Shown here: in pieces, positions 33,142 to 44,924 of the stretch | Numbering within the stretch: the first letter of the stretch is position 1 | Layout: each line of letters starts with the position of its first letter | Source of the DNA: Nannobrachium achirus | Taxonomy: Eukaryota > Chordata > Actinopteri > Myctophiformes > Myctophidae | Length of the DNA: 64,000 nt | Direction: 5' to 3' | NCBI GenBank assembly: GCA_963921795.1 | Contig: OY997658.1 | Coordinates: 55,084,476-55,148,475, forward strand | Position numbers and translations under genes: made by a program | The notes under the pieces: generated by a model | What the model was told of the DNA's origin: nothing | What the model saw: the letters and a program-made list of their open reading frames with translations, nothing else | Databases searched by the model: none

Positions 33142-34064
33142 ACGCGTGTGGTTCGAAGAGACTGGGAGTGAGGCCAGAGAGGCTTGGAGTGTTGGACCAG
33201 CTGGTGTTTGGATGTGGGCACACACAGTGAGAGCATGTGATTCACCTGGCCACTTAGCAGAGGCACTAAATCGGCCATGGCTCTCGGCACAGCGGACCCT
33301 GCCTAGTGCCTGCACCAGCTTCCAAACCGCTACGTCCTCCTCCTCATCGTCCCAAATGCCACATTTGAGGTCACAGCAGAGCCACACAAACACCACAGAT
33401 TGGTTCTGTAACTCAAAAGTCGCACCCGCTTCGAACGTTATCAGAACATAGAATGTCCATTATCAGCCTTTATTAACTGCATAGAATGCGCCCATTATGG
33501 CCATATTGCCCATACTGAGGAACTCATTATGTTGTTATCAGACATAGTCTCTGTTGATTATGTTCACGTCCCATGGAAAATGCCCATACTCTCGTTCAGG
33601 CACTATGTTTTAATCAGACATTCTGTCTGTTGATAATGTACATCACATCGGCCGATATGTCAGTCACGTGACTGCTGTTTTTTTGGTGCACGAACGAGAC
33701 GAGACCAAATGACTATCGTAATTAAACATAATATATAAAAAGTGTTTTGTCTCAGATCCAATTTAAAAATGTAACTTCTGTTAAATGTTGGTCACAGTTA
33801 AGACAAATGTGAAAGGATGACTTGGCAAAAAGCATTTATTTATCCAAATGGATTACCCAGCATGCACCGCGCATATGCTAGAGTGGCTGGCTTGATATTG
33901 TATTAATGTCCTACAGTTGTGTTTTATGAAACCCTCATCTCTTGACTCTGTAAAAAATAAGGCGATTTTATGCTTTCCAAGGATGTGCAATGCAAGGACC
34001 AACGTTATATTTTGAGTGAATAAAGTAAGCAAAACGATAATATGTTATTTCCTATTTTGAGGAC

Positions 34065-34331
34065 TGACGTCACAGGGCCAGCGTCACGCAGTGGGAGAGT
34101 ATTTTTTGCAGGTCTTTCAGTCCGAGCGTATAAAAAAAGCAACTGGGTTAAGGTGGAGAGAGCCAATCACAATCTTCCACGGCCTTAAGCCAGTTGCATT
34201 TGTCCTACAGTTGACTGAATGACCTGCTATTTCGTCTTCCGCTCTGTGTGTGGACTGTTGGAGGATTGTTTACATCAGGAACAAGAAGCGTGGTGGATTT
34301 ATGAACGATTCCTGGGTATAAGTCCATTCAG
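34065..34331 (+). promoter_or_regulatory. P3 left-arm CRE/TATA promoter and exon-1-like segment
   Basis: TGACGTCA (CRE consensus) at 34065-34072, TATAAAAA at 34129-34136 and CCAATCAC downstream, then an exon-like segment ending CATTCAG/GTAAGA (donor at 34332). It points toward the captured exon. An E-box-like GTCACGTGAC lies upstream near 33662. Predicted from motifs; the same unit is present in all three arm copies. Confidence 0.5.
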
Positions 34332-34660
34332 GTAAGATACAATGACGGGGGTTTATGTTGTTACATGTCAGGATGTGTAGTCTGTAATCTGTATGCTTAT
34401 CTTTGCGACTCACTTAAAGGGACATTCCACTCTCAACAGGGAAACAGCTTTTGAGCTTCTCTCCACATAAACACACTTGTAACTTCAAACTCCATTTTAA
34501 CCATGATAGATTCATTAAAAACACCCATTATTATTTTTCTGTTGACTCATATTACCCTCCTATGTGAGCAGGCCGTTTTTTTTCCTCATTTATTTTTAAT
34601 AATTATTTGGGAAAATAGAAAAAAAAAAAGGAAACAATAATTATTAAACATCTCCCCCAG

Positions 34661-34960
34661 CCAGGGAGCTGAGAGAGATGAAGCAGGGACCCCTTAACTG
34701 AGAGAGATGAAGCAGGGACCCCTTAGCTGAGAGAGTGAGATGAAGCAGGGACCCCTTAGCTGAGAGAGAGATGAAGCAGGGACCCCTTAGCTGAGAGAGA
34801 GATGAAGCAGGGACCCCTTAGCTGACAGAGAGGGACCGTTAGCTGAGAGATTAAGCAGCTTTGTCTCTCTCTCTCTCTCAGCTAAGGGGTCCCCCTATTA
34901 AAGCTAAGGGGTCCCTGCTTAGCTGAGAGAGGGATGAAGCAAGCAGGGACCCCCTTAGCA
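34661..34960. repeat. 31-bp minisatellite, P3 left arm
   Basis: About six units of GATGAAGCAGGGACCCCTTA plus GCTGAGAGAGA, followed by inverse-oriented units (AGCTAAGGGGTCCCTGCTT). The third arm copy carries the same array expanded to nearly 1 kb. Confidence 0.9.
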
Positions 34961-35137
34961 TGCCTTGAATGCTTTGTTGTCAGTATTAAAGTGATAGGTA
35001 AAGCCGCTGTTCTTTACTTCAACAGGGGGTCCGGGGGTCCCCAGAGTTACTACAGGGGGGTCTTCCAAATCTTTGAGTGATAGAAACTTTTGTTTATTAA
35101 CCACTTGAACCCTAGCGTCCATATTCTGAGAAATCTA

Positions 35138-35170
35138 GCCAAAAATAGCAGATCTCCTATTTTAGGCAGA
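35138..35170. repeat. Collapsed hairpin module, P3 left arm
   Basis: GCCAAAAATAGCAGATCT joins directly to CCTATTTTAGGC. The flanking sequence (GTACAGAGTGAAAGGTCAAG) is paralogous to that beside the full hairpin at 38876-38956. Confidence 0.75.
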
Positions 35171-35573
35171 GAGCTTTGGTGAATAGAGGAAAAGAGCAGA
35201 CTAAGTACAGAGTGAAAGGTCAAGTTTATTAATATTGACAGTTCAAGTGGTTAAATATCTGAAAACACAAATTGACATGAAAATACACTGATGATTGTGC
35301 TATCAAACAATGAAACTATATGGAATCTAATCAATCTATGAACAGGTTGTGGGGGTCCCTGCTTCAATCTCTCTCAACTAATGGGTCCTTGGCCTGAAAA
35401 CGTTGTTTAATCTGTCAATTATTTAAGCAATTAATCAGATTGTGGCATTTGTTTAGCTATTACCTTATACATTCTGATTAAAGAATAGCTACACATTTGT
35501 CAGGCTAAATGGTAACCGTGTTCTTTTCAAATAGGTAATTTAAAAATAAATATTCAAGGCATATTTTTAGCAG

Positions 35574-36001
35574 GGTTCCCACGGTCATGAAATTACTGGA
35601 AATATTTTGAAACAGTCCTGGAAGGTCCAGGAGAAATAGCTATGCATTCTTTGAATATTAGAGGCAGAAATTGTGAAAATAGCCGATCTTCATGCTCACA
35701 ACGTTGCGAGGCGTTGTGAGCATGTAGATCTGCTATTTTCACAATAGAACAGTGTTATACAACATTTCTCAACTCTTTAGTGCTCGTCAGGGTGCCGGGT
35801 CCCCAGTAAAAACATGATTATTTCGGGGTCACGGCCTGAAAAGGTTGAGAACCACTGGCATACACTACCTGTCTTTGGGCATTGTGCATAGGGGTAAGCA
35901 ACATGTTATTGAGCTGAATTATTGTTATATAGTCCTGTATATTGGGTTAAATATTCTGGAAAAGTTTTGGAAATTAATTGGAAAACATTTGTGGGAACCC
36001 T
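35574..36001. mobile_element. Composite repeat with GGTTCCCAC ends
   Basis: Starts CAGGGTTCCCACGGTCATG and ends GTGGGAACCCTG, a terminus pattern of a common teleost hAT-like repeat. The interior holds a hairpin module (35672-35745) and part of a different repeat ending GGTTGAGAACCACTG (about 35864), so it is chimeric. No TSD is evident. Confidence 0.6.
35672..35745. repeat. GATCTAC hairpin module, P3 left arm
   Basis: ATTGTGAAAATAGCCGATCT ... TAGATCTGCTATTTTCACAAT. The mirror copy is at 44147-44222 and the third copy at 63830-63905. Confidence 0.88.
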
Positions 36002-36003
36002 GA

Positions 36004-36006
36004 GTA

Positions 36007-36071
<65 letters not shown>
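36004..36071. repeat. (GT)n microsatellite in P3 left arm
   Basis: Pure GT run immediately upstream of the captured exon's splice acceptor. The inverse (CA)n is at about 43812-43880, with a slightly different length. Confidence 0.95.
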
Positions 36072-36074
<3 letters not shown>

Positions 36075-36083
36075 TACTACCAG

Positions 36084-36223
36084 CGGGGCATCCTGGCCTA
36101 CCAGTTCAAAGAAAGGCCCAAGAACATTCGCTTCATCGACGAGGAAGATGCAGGCTGCCACGGTGCCCCAGCCCCACAGACCAGCTACGTCACCATCATC
36201 CCAGCCAACCCCATAAGCACCAG
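36084..36223 (+). pseudogene. Captured gene exon in P3 left arm
   Basis: 140-nt exon between an acceptor (TACTACCAG) and a donor (CACCAG/GTAGGC). It encodes RGILAYQFKERPKNIRFIDE then EDAGCHGAPAPQTSYV and TIIPANPIST. Joined to an acceptor at 37043 (CTCCACAG) the next codons are AG/A then TGA, so this would be a C-terminal coding exon followed by 3' UTR. I do not recognise the parent gene. Codon usage is GC-rich and ordered, unlike the surrounding AT-rich repeats, which suggests capture from a host gene. Confidence 0.55.
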
Positions 36224-36245
36224 GTAGGCCTGTCACAATTATTAC

Positions 36246-36537
36246 CAGGGTTCCCACGGTCATGAAATTCCTGGAAATATTTTGAGATTAGAATCATATT
36301 TTTCCAGTACTGGAAAAGTTTTGGAATTCATCAAGGCTCCTGGAAGGCCCTGGAAAAAATAGCTATGCATTGTCTTTGGTTATTGATTTGGTTAATACCT
36401 CTGAAATGGCAAATTAAACATGGGCCAAATTGTCAAATATTAGAGCCAGAAATTGTGAAAATAGCCGATCTACATGCTCACAACGTCTCGCAGCGCAGTT
36501 TTGGAAATTAATTGATAAAAAGCTGTGGGAACCCTGT
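36246..36537. mobile_element. Second GGTTCCCAC repeat, after captured exon
   Basis: Runs from CAGGGTTCCCACGGTCATG to GTGGGAACCCTG and includes a half hairpin module at about 36448-36500. With 35574-36001 it brackets the captured exon. Confidence 0.6.
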
Positions 36538-37043
36538 TTTAGTTCTTTAGCACGGTATTAATAGAAATTCCAGCGATTATGTGCCGATTTGATTACGATT
36601 ACTAAACTAGTAAGACGCCTCAGGGCGACAATTCTTGGCCATCTGGCCAGTGATGTATATCGGACCAGTTACCCATATACTATATGGAGATCCATGTACT
36701 GTACGTCCCTTTTATGCCCATACATGGAGATCCCTGTCTGAACCAGCCGCACATAATATGGGCTGTCTTCCTCCACATATGGGCAATTCCATTATGCAGT
36801 TCTGTTAGATATGGGCTTAATCAGGAATCTCCATATATGGGCATAAAAGATTCTGGGGAATACCCATATATGGACTTTTACATAGGTGATGTCACCGGAT
36901 GTATCAAGGGAACCAACCCATATGTAAAAATGTGTACACACACACGTCTACACGGAGATAAGCTGTGACATTTCTCATGGCAACCTTAAGTCGCAATTAG
37001 TTGGGGCACTCCAAATTTACACAAACTCTGTTTTTCTCCACAG

Positions 37044-37413
37044 ATGAAGCCCAAACATGCCAGGAAGGTCAACGTTGCGGCTGACTCTGGATTGCCACAG
37101 TGACCTCCGAGAGAGCAGCATGGATCTGTCTACAGCAGGATCAGCATGTGCGACCACTGGAGCACTTTTGGACTGAACTCTTTACATTTGGATTTGGTGG
37201 ACAGATTTGTGGAGTATTTATCTGCAACTGCCTGAGGACAATGAAACAAAATGGACTTCCAGGAGCTGCTCACCAGCTTCTACCGGAATGGAGAGCACCT
37301 CCCACGGTCACCAGCCCATTCGCCTATAACTTATTCGCCTTAACAGATTTGGTCCTTTCGCCTGGCCAGGCATTTTGCCTGGCTGCCACGCTGTGGGCAG
37401 ACAGACAGACAGG

Positions 37414-37457
<44 letters not shown>

Positions 37458-38656
37458 ATTTGGCACAGAGCAGAGGAGCGCGAACCAGACACAGAACGTT
37501 TGTGCTTGCACCCACCCATCTTACAAACCTTCTTCACCATAATAAAGCAGCAGTAGTAGGCTATCTTCCAAATCAAATTGTATGATGTATATATCAGGAG
37601 GACATCATGTCATGACTCATGACCTTGCGCAGCAGTGCACGTATCAATTAATTAATTATTTAGACACTGATTCCAAAGCTCTAATCTGTATGTCTGCTCA
37701 ATTCTGCTGTAAACATAATGTTGGACTTCGTTCCATTTTGGGGGCTGGGCGGCCAACAAAGTAAATCGTCACTGTCGGGCAGAAACCTTGTATCTCCAAG
37801 TTTCAAATGTGTACATTTTTTCGCAAAGCCCTGCTTCATCAAACAAGGCTGTCGCACAAAAGTAGTGAAAACAGCCGATCTACAAGCACACAACGCCTCT
37901 TTAATTACTTTATTAAATGATAAATACAAAACAAACGGTTTTCTACCCGACAACGACAAATTATAACTCAAGTAATTGGCCCACTGGCTTGTCACTTGTC
38001 ATGATCTGAAATGGCAAATCTTTGAGTAGCAGCAGCGCTATGGAGAGAGATCTCTCTCTATAGCGCGCAATTAGGGCCTCTCCAACTATTTTTCCCGGGC
38101 TGAATCAGGGGCCCAGCATGTCCCTGGTTCTCAACCTGTGGGTCAGTACTCTGTTAACTGTTACTCTTGTTGCATCGAGGGCAGACGTTTTGAAAATGGT
38201 GCATTATCTTGTGGAAGAATACATGGAAAATATATATATAAGCTGTATCACAATACACAATCTTATCACGATTCTTTCTCATGTTGGTTTTTATGTTTAT
38301 CTTTCAAGTTACTTAACAGTCAACCTCCTACAAGATAACAAAAAATAAAAGGGAAAAAGGATGAGGTTTGACAACTACTGATTTAGACGAAATTGCTAAT
38401 TCTCTGTATTAACAATTCAACATGCATTGTATCACGATATATACTGTATATAATATATCTGAAGAGGCGTATCAACGATATGTATCACCAAATGCCAATT
38501 GTCTTTGTAAGCTTCAGGTGGTTGTTATGGTAACGCCTGCTGTCAATCAAATTGTTGCCTTCATCTGTCAATCACTGTTGGTTTTCGACCGTGTTATGCT
38601 GTGCTGGTGCTTTTGTTTTAAGATCTTTTGCATGTTACTGTTTTTGTATCAATAAA
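37044..38656 (+). other. Captured 3' UTR-like segment, P3 left arm
   Basis: Follows a CTCCACAG acceptor and begins ATGAAGCCCAAACATGCC, containing the stop of the upstream exon frame. It includes a (GACA)n tract (37399-37456) and a half hairpin module (37866-37905), and ends near a polyadenylation signal AATAAA at 38651-38656. Mirror segment 41239-42855. Its status as a captured 3' UTR is inference. Confidence 0.4.
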
Positions 38657-38875
38657 TGATTTTTCATATCCAACTTAATATCTACTCTCTGGACTTACTA
38701 ACCACACACTACATGCGTGTATGTTTTATGCTTGTTGCCCGCAGTAGAGCTTATTGGTAAGCCGTGAGTCAGATGATAAACCTTTGTGCTGTATACAGTA
38801 TGTCTGCTTTACAGTAACAATTAGTGTGCTATTACATAGTAATAATGCAGTGATACAACTAAGCAGTTAAAATTA

Positions 38876-38956
38876 GCCAAAAATAGCAGATCTACAAGCT
38901 CACAATGCCTCGCGCTGCGAGGCCGTGTGAGTTTGTAGATCGGCTATATTCGGCAA
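38876..38956. repeat. GATCTAC hairpin module, P3 left arm inner
   Basis: Stem GCCAAAAATAGCAGATCTAC ... GTAGATCGGCTATATTCGGC with tip CGCGCTGCG. This is the full-length counterpart of the collapsed copy at 35138-35170; the mirror copy is at 40939-41020. Confidence 0.88.
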
Positions 38957-39486
38957 AGAGTTTCGTGTCGTGGAGAAAAAGAGCAGACCAAGTACAGAGT
39001 GAAAGGTCAAGTTTATTAAGTATTGACGGTTCAAGTGGTTACAGTAAATACTCTGATGATTTTGCTGTCAAATAATGGAACTATGGAATCACTGAAAAGG
39101 TTATAGGGGTCCCTGCTTCATTTCTCTCTCAACTAAAGGGTCCTTGGCCTGAACACATTGAAGACCTCTGCTGTAGAGCTCTGTAGACCCTGATATTAGA
39201 TAGGTGATAGTGGAGGGTTTAGCACACAACACTGTAGAGCTCTGTAGACCCTGATGTTAGATAGGAGGGTGTGGAGTCTATGGTTATCATTCACTATAGG
39301 TTATCATTCACCATCGTCGGCAGGTTAATATTCACCAGTGTCAGCAGTTAATCATTCACCAGCGTCGGCAGGTTAGCATTCACCAGCCTCGGACTAATGG
39401 GACATCGGACTAATAACATTAAAAAACGCTGCACGCCCCATCTAATGTATCTGTTAATAGACTGAATGTCCTTTTGGACATTAGGA

Positions 39487-39516
39487 TGTCCTAACCCTAA
39501 CCCTAACCCTAACCCT
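39487..39516. repeat. Interstitial telomere-like repeat
   Basis: Four consecutive CCTAAC units in the middle of P3. Shorter degenerate motifs lie at 40540-40620 and 31195-31230. Confidence 0.85.
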
Positions 39517-39833
39517 GTCCGCCGTCTGTCTGCACTGATACTAAACAGTGTCACCACCCACCACCATGGTAATAGCCGCATACTGAAACAATGCACAAAT
39601 TATATTTGTCATGACTGACATCACTGATACTAAACAGTGCCCAAAATGACTGACATCACGGAGTTGTCACAGACTGGCATGGGCACAGAACACCAAATAT
39701 GGGCATAACAGAGAGCCAGATATAGATACAATGGGTATTACACAACTTTATCTGAGCTTTATGAAGTTTATAATGAAGTTCATAGTGTATAATGACATCT
39801 TATCATAAATACATAAAACTTAATGAAGTTCTT

Positions 39834-40490
39834 TCTTTCTTTCTTTTTCCTTTATTAATTCAGGGGAGCCCATTGAGAGCAAGCTCTCTTTTTCAAGGAC
39901 ACCCTGATCACATCATAAAAAACCACACAAGCAATGTAAAATACAATAGACAATCAAACCACAGTATAACGTTACAGATGCAGGAAGTACATAACATATA
40001 ATATAGTTCTTACACAAAACATGTGCATTCACTATGTAGTGTGCCCTCAAGGAGCACTTTAAATGTCCCTATAGAGACCAATCGAACCAGTTTCAGAGAT
40101 TCCTGAAGTTTATCCCACTTGTGTGGAGCATAATACTTGAAGGCCGTCTTTCCTTGCTCACTATTCATAGTTGGACAGGAATACCTAATGAATACCTGTG
40201 AGCGAGTTGCATGTCCAGTGACTATTGGTTCTACCAATGTGGATAAATACAAAGGAAGTTTACCACAGAAGGCCTTATAAATAAATAAAATACAGTGTTG
40301 CTCTCTATGAACTGTGAGAGATGGCCAACCTACTTTTTCATATAATAAACAATGATGGGTAAGATAATCATCACCAGTTATAAACCGCAAGGCACGGTGG
40401 TAGACAGCATCAAGAGGCTTCAGTGTGGAGAGTGAGGCATGCATGTACACAGCACATCACCATAATCAAAGACCGACATTATAACAGATT
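39834..40490 (-). mobile_element. 5'-truncated LINE fragment in P3 centre
   Basis: On the minus strand a coding remnant is followed by a 3' UTR containing AAGAGAGCTTGCTCTCAATG and a terminal (AAAG)n tail at 39834-39848. This is the layout of a 5'-truncated non-LTR insertion. Confidence 0.75.
40010..40450 (-). pseudogene. LINE ORF2 C-terminal remnant
   Basis: 146 codons read LDAVYHRALRFITGD, HHCLLYEKVGWPSL, HCILFIYKAFCGKLPLYLS, GKTAFKYYAPHKWDKLQ and SIGTFKVLL. These patterns are typical of the C-terminal region of fish non-LTR ORF2 proteins after the RT domain. It differs from the fragment at 6245-6595. The 5' part is missing. Confidence 0.75.
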
Positions 40491-40938
40491 GTTCAGCGAG
40501 AGAGAGAGAGAGAACAAAGAAAAGTCTGACGATTTGATAACCCTAACCCTACAGCCCATTAGTCCGAAACTAGTGAATGCTTCTGGTGAATTCTAACCCT
40601 AAACTTAACCCTAACCAATGTAGGACTAATGAACCTTTGTAGTTATGGGTAGTCCCCTCAGATACAGGGGTCCCCATCCTAAATACTACAGGGTAGTATC
40701 AACATCTGTTGTTCATTGGCTAGTTGAAAATAGCATATCTTCTAAGGTTCTGGGTTCAACGTTAAACGTTTTCAGGCCAAGGAGGTCCCTATAACCTTTT
40801 CAGTGATTCCATAGTTCCATTGTTTGACAGCAAAATCATCAGAGTATTTACTGTAACCACTTGAACCGTCAATACTTAATAAACTTGACCTTTCACTCTG
40901 TACTTGGTCTGCTCTTTTTCTCCACGACACGAAACTCT

Positions 40939-41020
40939 TTGCCGAATATAGCCGATCTACAAACTCACACGGCCTCGCAGCGCGAGGCATTGTGAGCTTG
41001 TAGATCTGCTATTTTTGGCT
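40939..41020. repeat. GATCTAC hairpin module, P3 right arm inner
   Basis: Mirror of 38876-38956; one nucleotide in the loop region differs (GGCATTG against GGCCGTG), so the pair is near-identical rather than identical. Confidence 0.88.
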
Positions 41021-41238
41021 AATTTTAAATGCTTAGTTGTATCACTGCATTATTACTATGTAATAGCACACTAATTGTTACTGTAAAGCAGACATACTGT
41101 ATACAGCACAAAGGTTTATCATCTGACTCACGGCTTACCAATAAGCTCTACTGCGGGCAACAAGCATAAAACATACACGCATGTAGTGTGTGGTTAGTAA
41201 GTCCAGAGAGTAGATATTAAGTTGGATATGAAAAATCA

Positions 41239-42437
41239 TTTATTGATACAAAAACAGTAACATGCAAAAGATCTTAAAACAAAAGCACCAGCACAGCATA
41301 ACACGGTCGAAAACCAACAGTGATTGACAGATGAAGGCAACAATTTGATTGACAGCAGGCGTTACCATAACAACCACCTGAAGCTTACAAAGACAATTGG
41401 CATTTGGTGATACATATCGTTGATACGCCTCTTCAGATATATTATATACAGTATATATCGTGATACAATGCATGTTGAATTGTTAATACAGAGAATTAGC
41501 AATTTCGTCTAAATCAGTAGTTGTCAAACCTCATCCTTTTTCCCTTTTATTTTTTGTTATCTTGTAGGAGGTTGACTGTTAAGTAACTTGAAAGATAAAC
41601 ATAAAAACCAACATGAGAAAGAATCGTGATAAGATTGTGTATTGTGATACAGCTTATATATATATTTTCCATGTATTCTTCCACAAGATAATGCACCATT
41701 TTCAAAACGTCTGCCCTCGATGCAACAAGAGTAACAGTTAACAGAGTACTGACCCACAGGTTGAGAACCAGGGACGTGCTGGGCCCCTGATTCAGCCCGG
41801 GAAAAATAGTTGGAGAGGCCCTAATTGCGCGCTATAGAGAGAGATCTCTCTCCATAGCGCTGCTGCTACTCAAAGATTTGCCATTTCAGATCATGACAAG
41901 TGACAAGCCAGTGGGCCAATTACTTGAGTTATAATTTGTCGTTGTCGGGTAGAAAACCGTTTGTTTTGTATTTATCATTTAATAAAGTAATTAAAGAGGC
42001 GTTGTGTGCTTGTAGATCGGCTGTTTTCACTACTTTTGTGCGACAGCCTTGTTTGATGAAGCAGGGCTTTGCGAAAAAATGTACACATTTGAAACTTGGA
42101 GATACAAGGTTTCTGCCCGACAGTGACGATTTACTTTGTTGGCCGCCCAGCCCCCAAAATGGAACGAAGTCCAACATTATGTTTACAGCAGAATTGAGCA
42201 GACATACAGATTAGAGCTTTGGAATCAGTGTCTAAATAATTAATTAATTGATACGTGCACTGCTGCGCAAGGTCATGAGTCATGACATGATGTCCTCCTG
42301 ATATATACATCATACAATTTGATTTGGAAGATAGCCTACTACTGCTGCTTTATTATGGTGAAGAAGGTTTGTAAGATGGGTGGGTGCAAGCACAAACGTT
42401 CTGTGTCTGGTTCGCGCTCCTCTGCTCTGTGCCAAAT

Positions 42438-42485
<48 letters not shown>

Positions 42486-42855
42486 CCTGTCTGTCTGTCT
42501 GCCCACAGCGTGGCAGCCAGGCAAAATGCCTGGCCAGGCGAAAGGACCAAATCTGTTAAGGCGAATAAGTTATAGGCGAATGGGCTGGTGACCGTGGGAG
42601 ATGCTCTCCATTCCGGTAGAAGCTGGTGAGCAGCTCCTGGAAGTCCATTTTGTTTCATTGTCCTCAGGCAGTTGCAGATAAATACTCCACAAATCTGTCC
42701 ACCAAATCCAAATGTAAAGAGTTCAGTCCAAAAGTGCTCCAGTGGTCGCACATGCTGATCCTGCTGTAGACAGATCCATGCTGCTCTCTCGGAGGTCACT
42801 GTGGCAATCCAGAGTCAGCCGCAACGTTGACCTTCCTGGCATGTTTGGGCTTCAT
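41239..42855 (-). other. Captured 3' UTR-like segment, P3 right arm
   Basis: Inverse counterpart of 37044-38656, ending at TTTATT (41239-41244, AATAAA on the minus strand). Its (CTGT)n tract at 42437-42503 is longer than the left-arm version. Confidence 0.4.
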
Positions 42856-43661
42856 CTGTGGAGAAAAACAGAGTTTGTGTAAATTTGGAGTGCCCCAACT
42901 AATTGCGACTTAAGGTTGCCATGAGAAATGTCACAGCTTATCTCCGTGTAGACGTGTGTGTGTACACATTTTTACATATGGGTTGGTTCCCTTGATACAT
43001 CCGGTGACATCACCTATGTAAAAGTCCATATATGGGTATTCCCCAGAATCTTTTATGCCCATATATGGAGATTCCTGATTAAGCCCATATCTAACAGAAC
43101 TGCATAATGGAATTGCCCATATGTGGAGGAAGACAGCCCATATTATGTGCGGCTGGTTCAGACAGGGATCTCCATGTATGGGCATAAAAGGGACGTACAG
43201 TACATGGATCTCCATATAGTATATGGGTAACTGGTCCGATATACATCACTGGCCAGATGGCCAAGAATTGTCGCCCTGAGGCGTCTTACTAGTTTAGTAA
43301 TCGTAATCAAATCGGCACATAATCGCTGGAATTTCTATTAATACCGTGCTAAAGAACTAAAACAGGGTTCCCACAGCTTTTTATCAATTAATTTCCAAAA
43401 CTGCGCTGCGAGACGTTGTGAGCATGTAGATCGGCTATTTTCACAATTTCTGGCTCTAATATTTGACAATTTGGCCCATTTCAGAGGTATTAACCAAATC
43501 AATAACCAAAGACAATGCATAGCTATTTTTTCCAGGGCCTTCCAGGAGCCTTGATCAATTCCAAAACTTTTCCAGTACTGTAAAAATATGATTCTAATCT
43601 CAAAATATTTCCAGGAATTTCATGACCGTGGGAACCCTGGTAATAATTGTGACAGGCCTAC

Positions 43662-43801
43662 CTGGTGCTTATGGGGTTGGCTGGGATGATGGTGACGTAG
43701 CTGGTCTGTGGGGCTGGGGCACCGTGGCAGCCTGCATCTTCCTCGTCGATGAAGCGAATGTTCTTGGGCCTTTCTTTGAACTGGTAGGCCAGGATGCCCC
43801 G
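43662..43801 (-). pseudogene. Captured gene exon in P3 right arm
   Basis: Inverse copy of 36084-36223. The encoded peptide is unchanged (ends SYVTIIPANPIST), and acceptor and donor are both preserved. The retained frame in both arms fits recent duplication or gene conversion as well as selection, so it is not evidence of function by itself. Confidence 0.55.
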
Positions 43802-43810
43802 CTGGTAGTA

Positions 43811-43811
<1 letters not shown>

Positions 43812-43880
<69 letters not shown>
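43812..43880. repeat. (CA)n microsatellite in P3 right arm
   Basis: Inverse counterpart of the (GT)n tract at 36004-36071. Confidence 0.95.
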
Positions 43881-43882
<2 letters not shown>

Positions 43883-44146
43883 TACTCAGGGTTCCCACAA
43901 ATGTTTTCCAATTAATTTCCAAAACTTTTCCAGAATATTTAACCCAATATACAGGACTATATAACAATAATTCAGCTCAATAACATGTTGCTTACTCCTA
44001 TGCACAATGCCCAAAGACAGGTAGTGTATGCCAGTGGTTCTCAACCTTTTCAGGCCGTGACCCCGAAATAATCATGTTTTTACTGGGGACCCGGCACCCT
44101 GACGAGCACTAAAGAGTTGAGAAATGTTGTATAACACTGTTCTATT

Positions 44147-44222
44147 GTGAAAATAGCAGATCTACATGCTCACAACGCCTCGCAACGTTGTGAGCATGAA
44201 GATCGGCTATTTTCACAATTTC
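44147..44222. repeat. GATCTAC hairpin module, P3 right arm
   Basis: Mirror of 35672-35745 (ATTGTGAAAATAGCAGATCT ... AGATCGGCTATTTTCACAAT). Confidence 0.88.
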
Positions 44223-44924
44223 TGCCTCTAATATTCAAAGAATGCATAGCTATTTCTCCTGGACCTTCCAGGACTGTTTCAAAATATTTCCAGTAATTTC
44301 ATGACCGTGGGAACCCTGCTAAAAATATGCCTTGAATATTTATTTTTAAATTACCTATTTGAAAAGAACACGGTTACCATTTAGCCTGACAAATGTGTAG
44401 CTATTCTTTAATCAGAATGTATAAGGTAATAGCTAAACAAATGCCACAATCTGATTAATTGCTTAAATAATTGACAGATTAAACAACGTTTTCAGGCCAA
44501 GGACCCATTAGTTGAGAGAGATTGAAGCAGGGACCCCCACAACCTGTTCATAGATTGATTAGATTCCATATAGTTTCATTGTTTGACAGCACAATCATCA
44601 GTGTATTTTCATGTCAATTTGTGTTTTCAGATATTTAACCACTTGAACTGTCAATATTAATAAACTTGACCTTTCACTCTGTACTTAGTCTGCTCTTTTC
44701 CTCTATTCACCAAAGCTCTCTGCCTAAAATAGGAGATCTGCTATTTTTGGCTAGATTTCTCAGAATATGGACGCTAGGGTTCAAGTGGTTAATAAACAAA
44801 AGTTTCTATCACTCAAAGATTTGGAAGACCCCCCTGTAGTAACTCTGGGGACCCCCGGACCCCCTGTTGAAGTAAAGAACAGCGGCTTTACCTATCACTT
44901 TAATACTGACAACAAAGCATTCAA

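Larger units (their letters stand above)
39160..40735. other. P3 central spacer
   Basis: The non-palindromic centre. It contains GCCGACGCTGGTGAATG-type minisatellite units in inverse (about 39300-39390), a short run of CCCTAA telomere-like repeats (39487-39516), a LINE fragment (39834-40490), and further CCCTAA motifs (40540-40620). Confidence 0.7.

Noticed and set aside
37260..37340. ATG-initiated frame MDFQELLTSFYRNGEHLPRS as a gene start
   Set aside because: The frame ends soon after in repeat sequence and has no second exon that I could find; left as part of the captured 3' segment.
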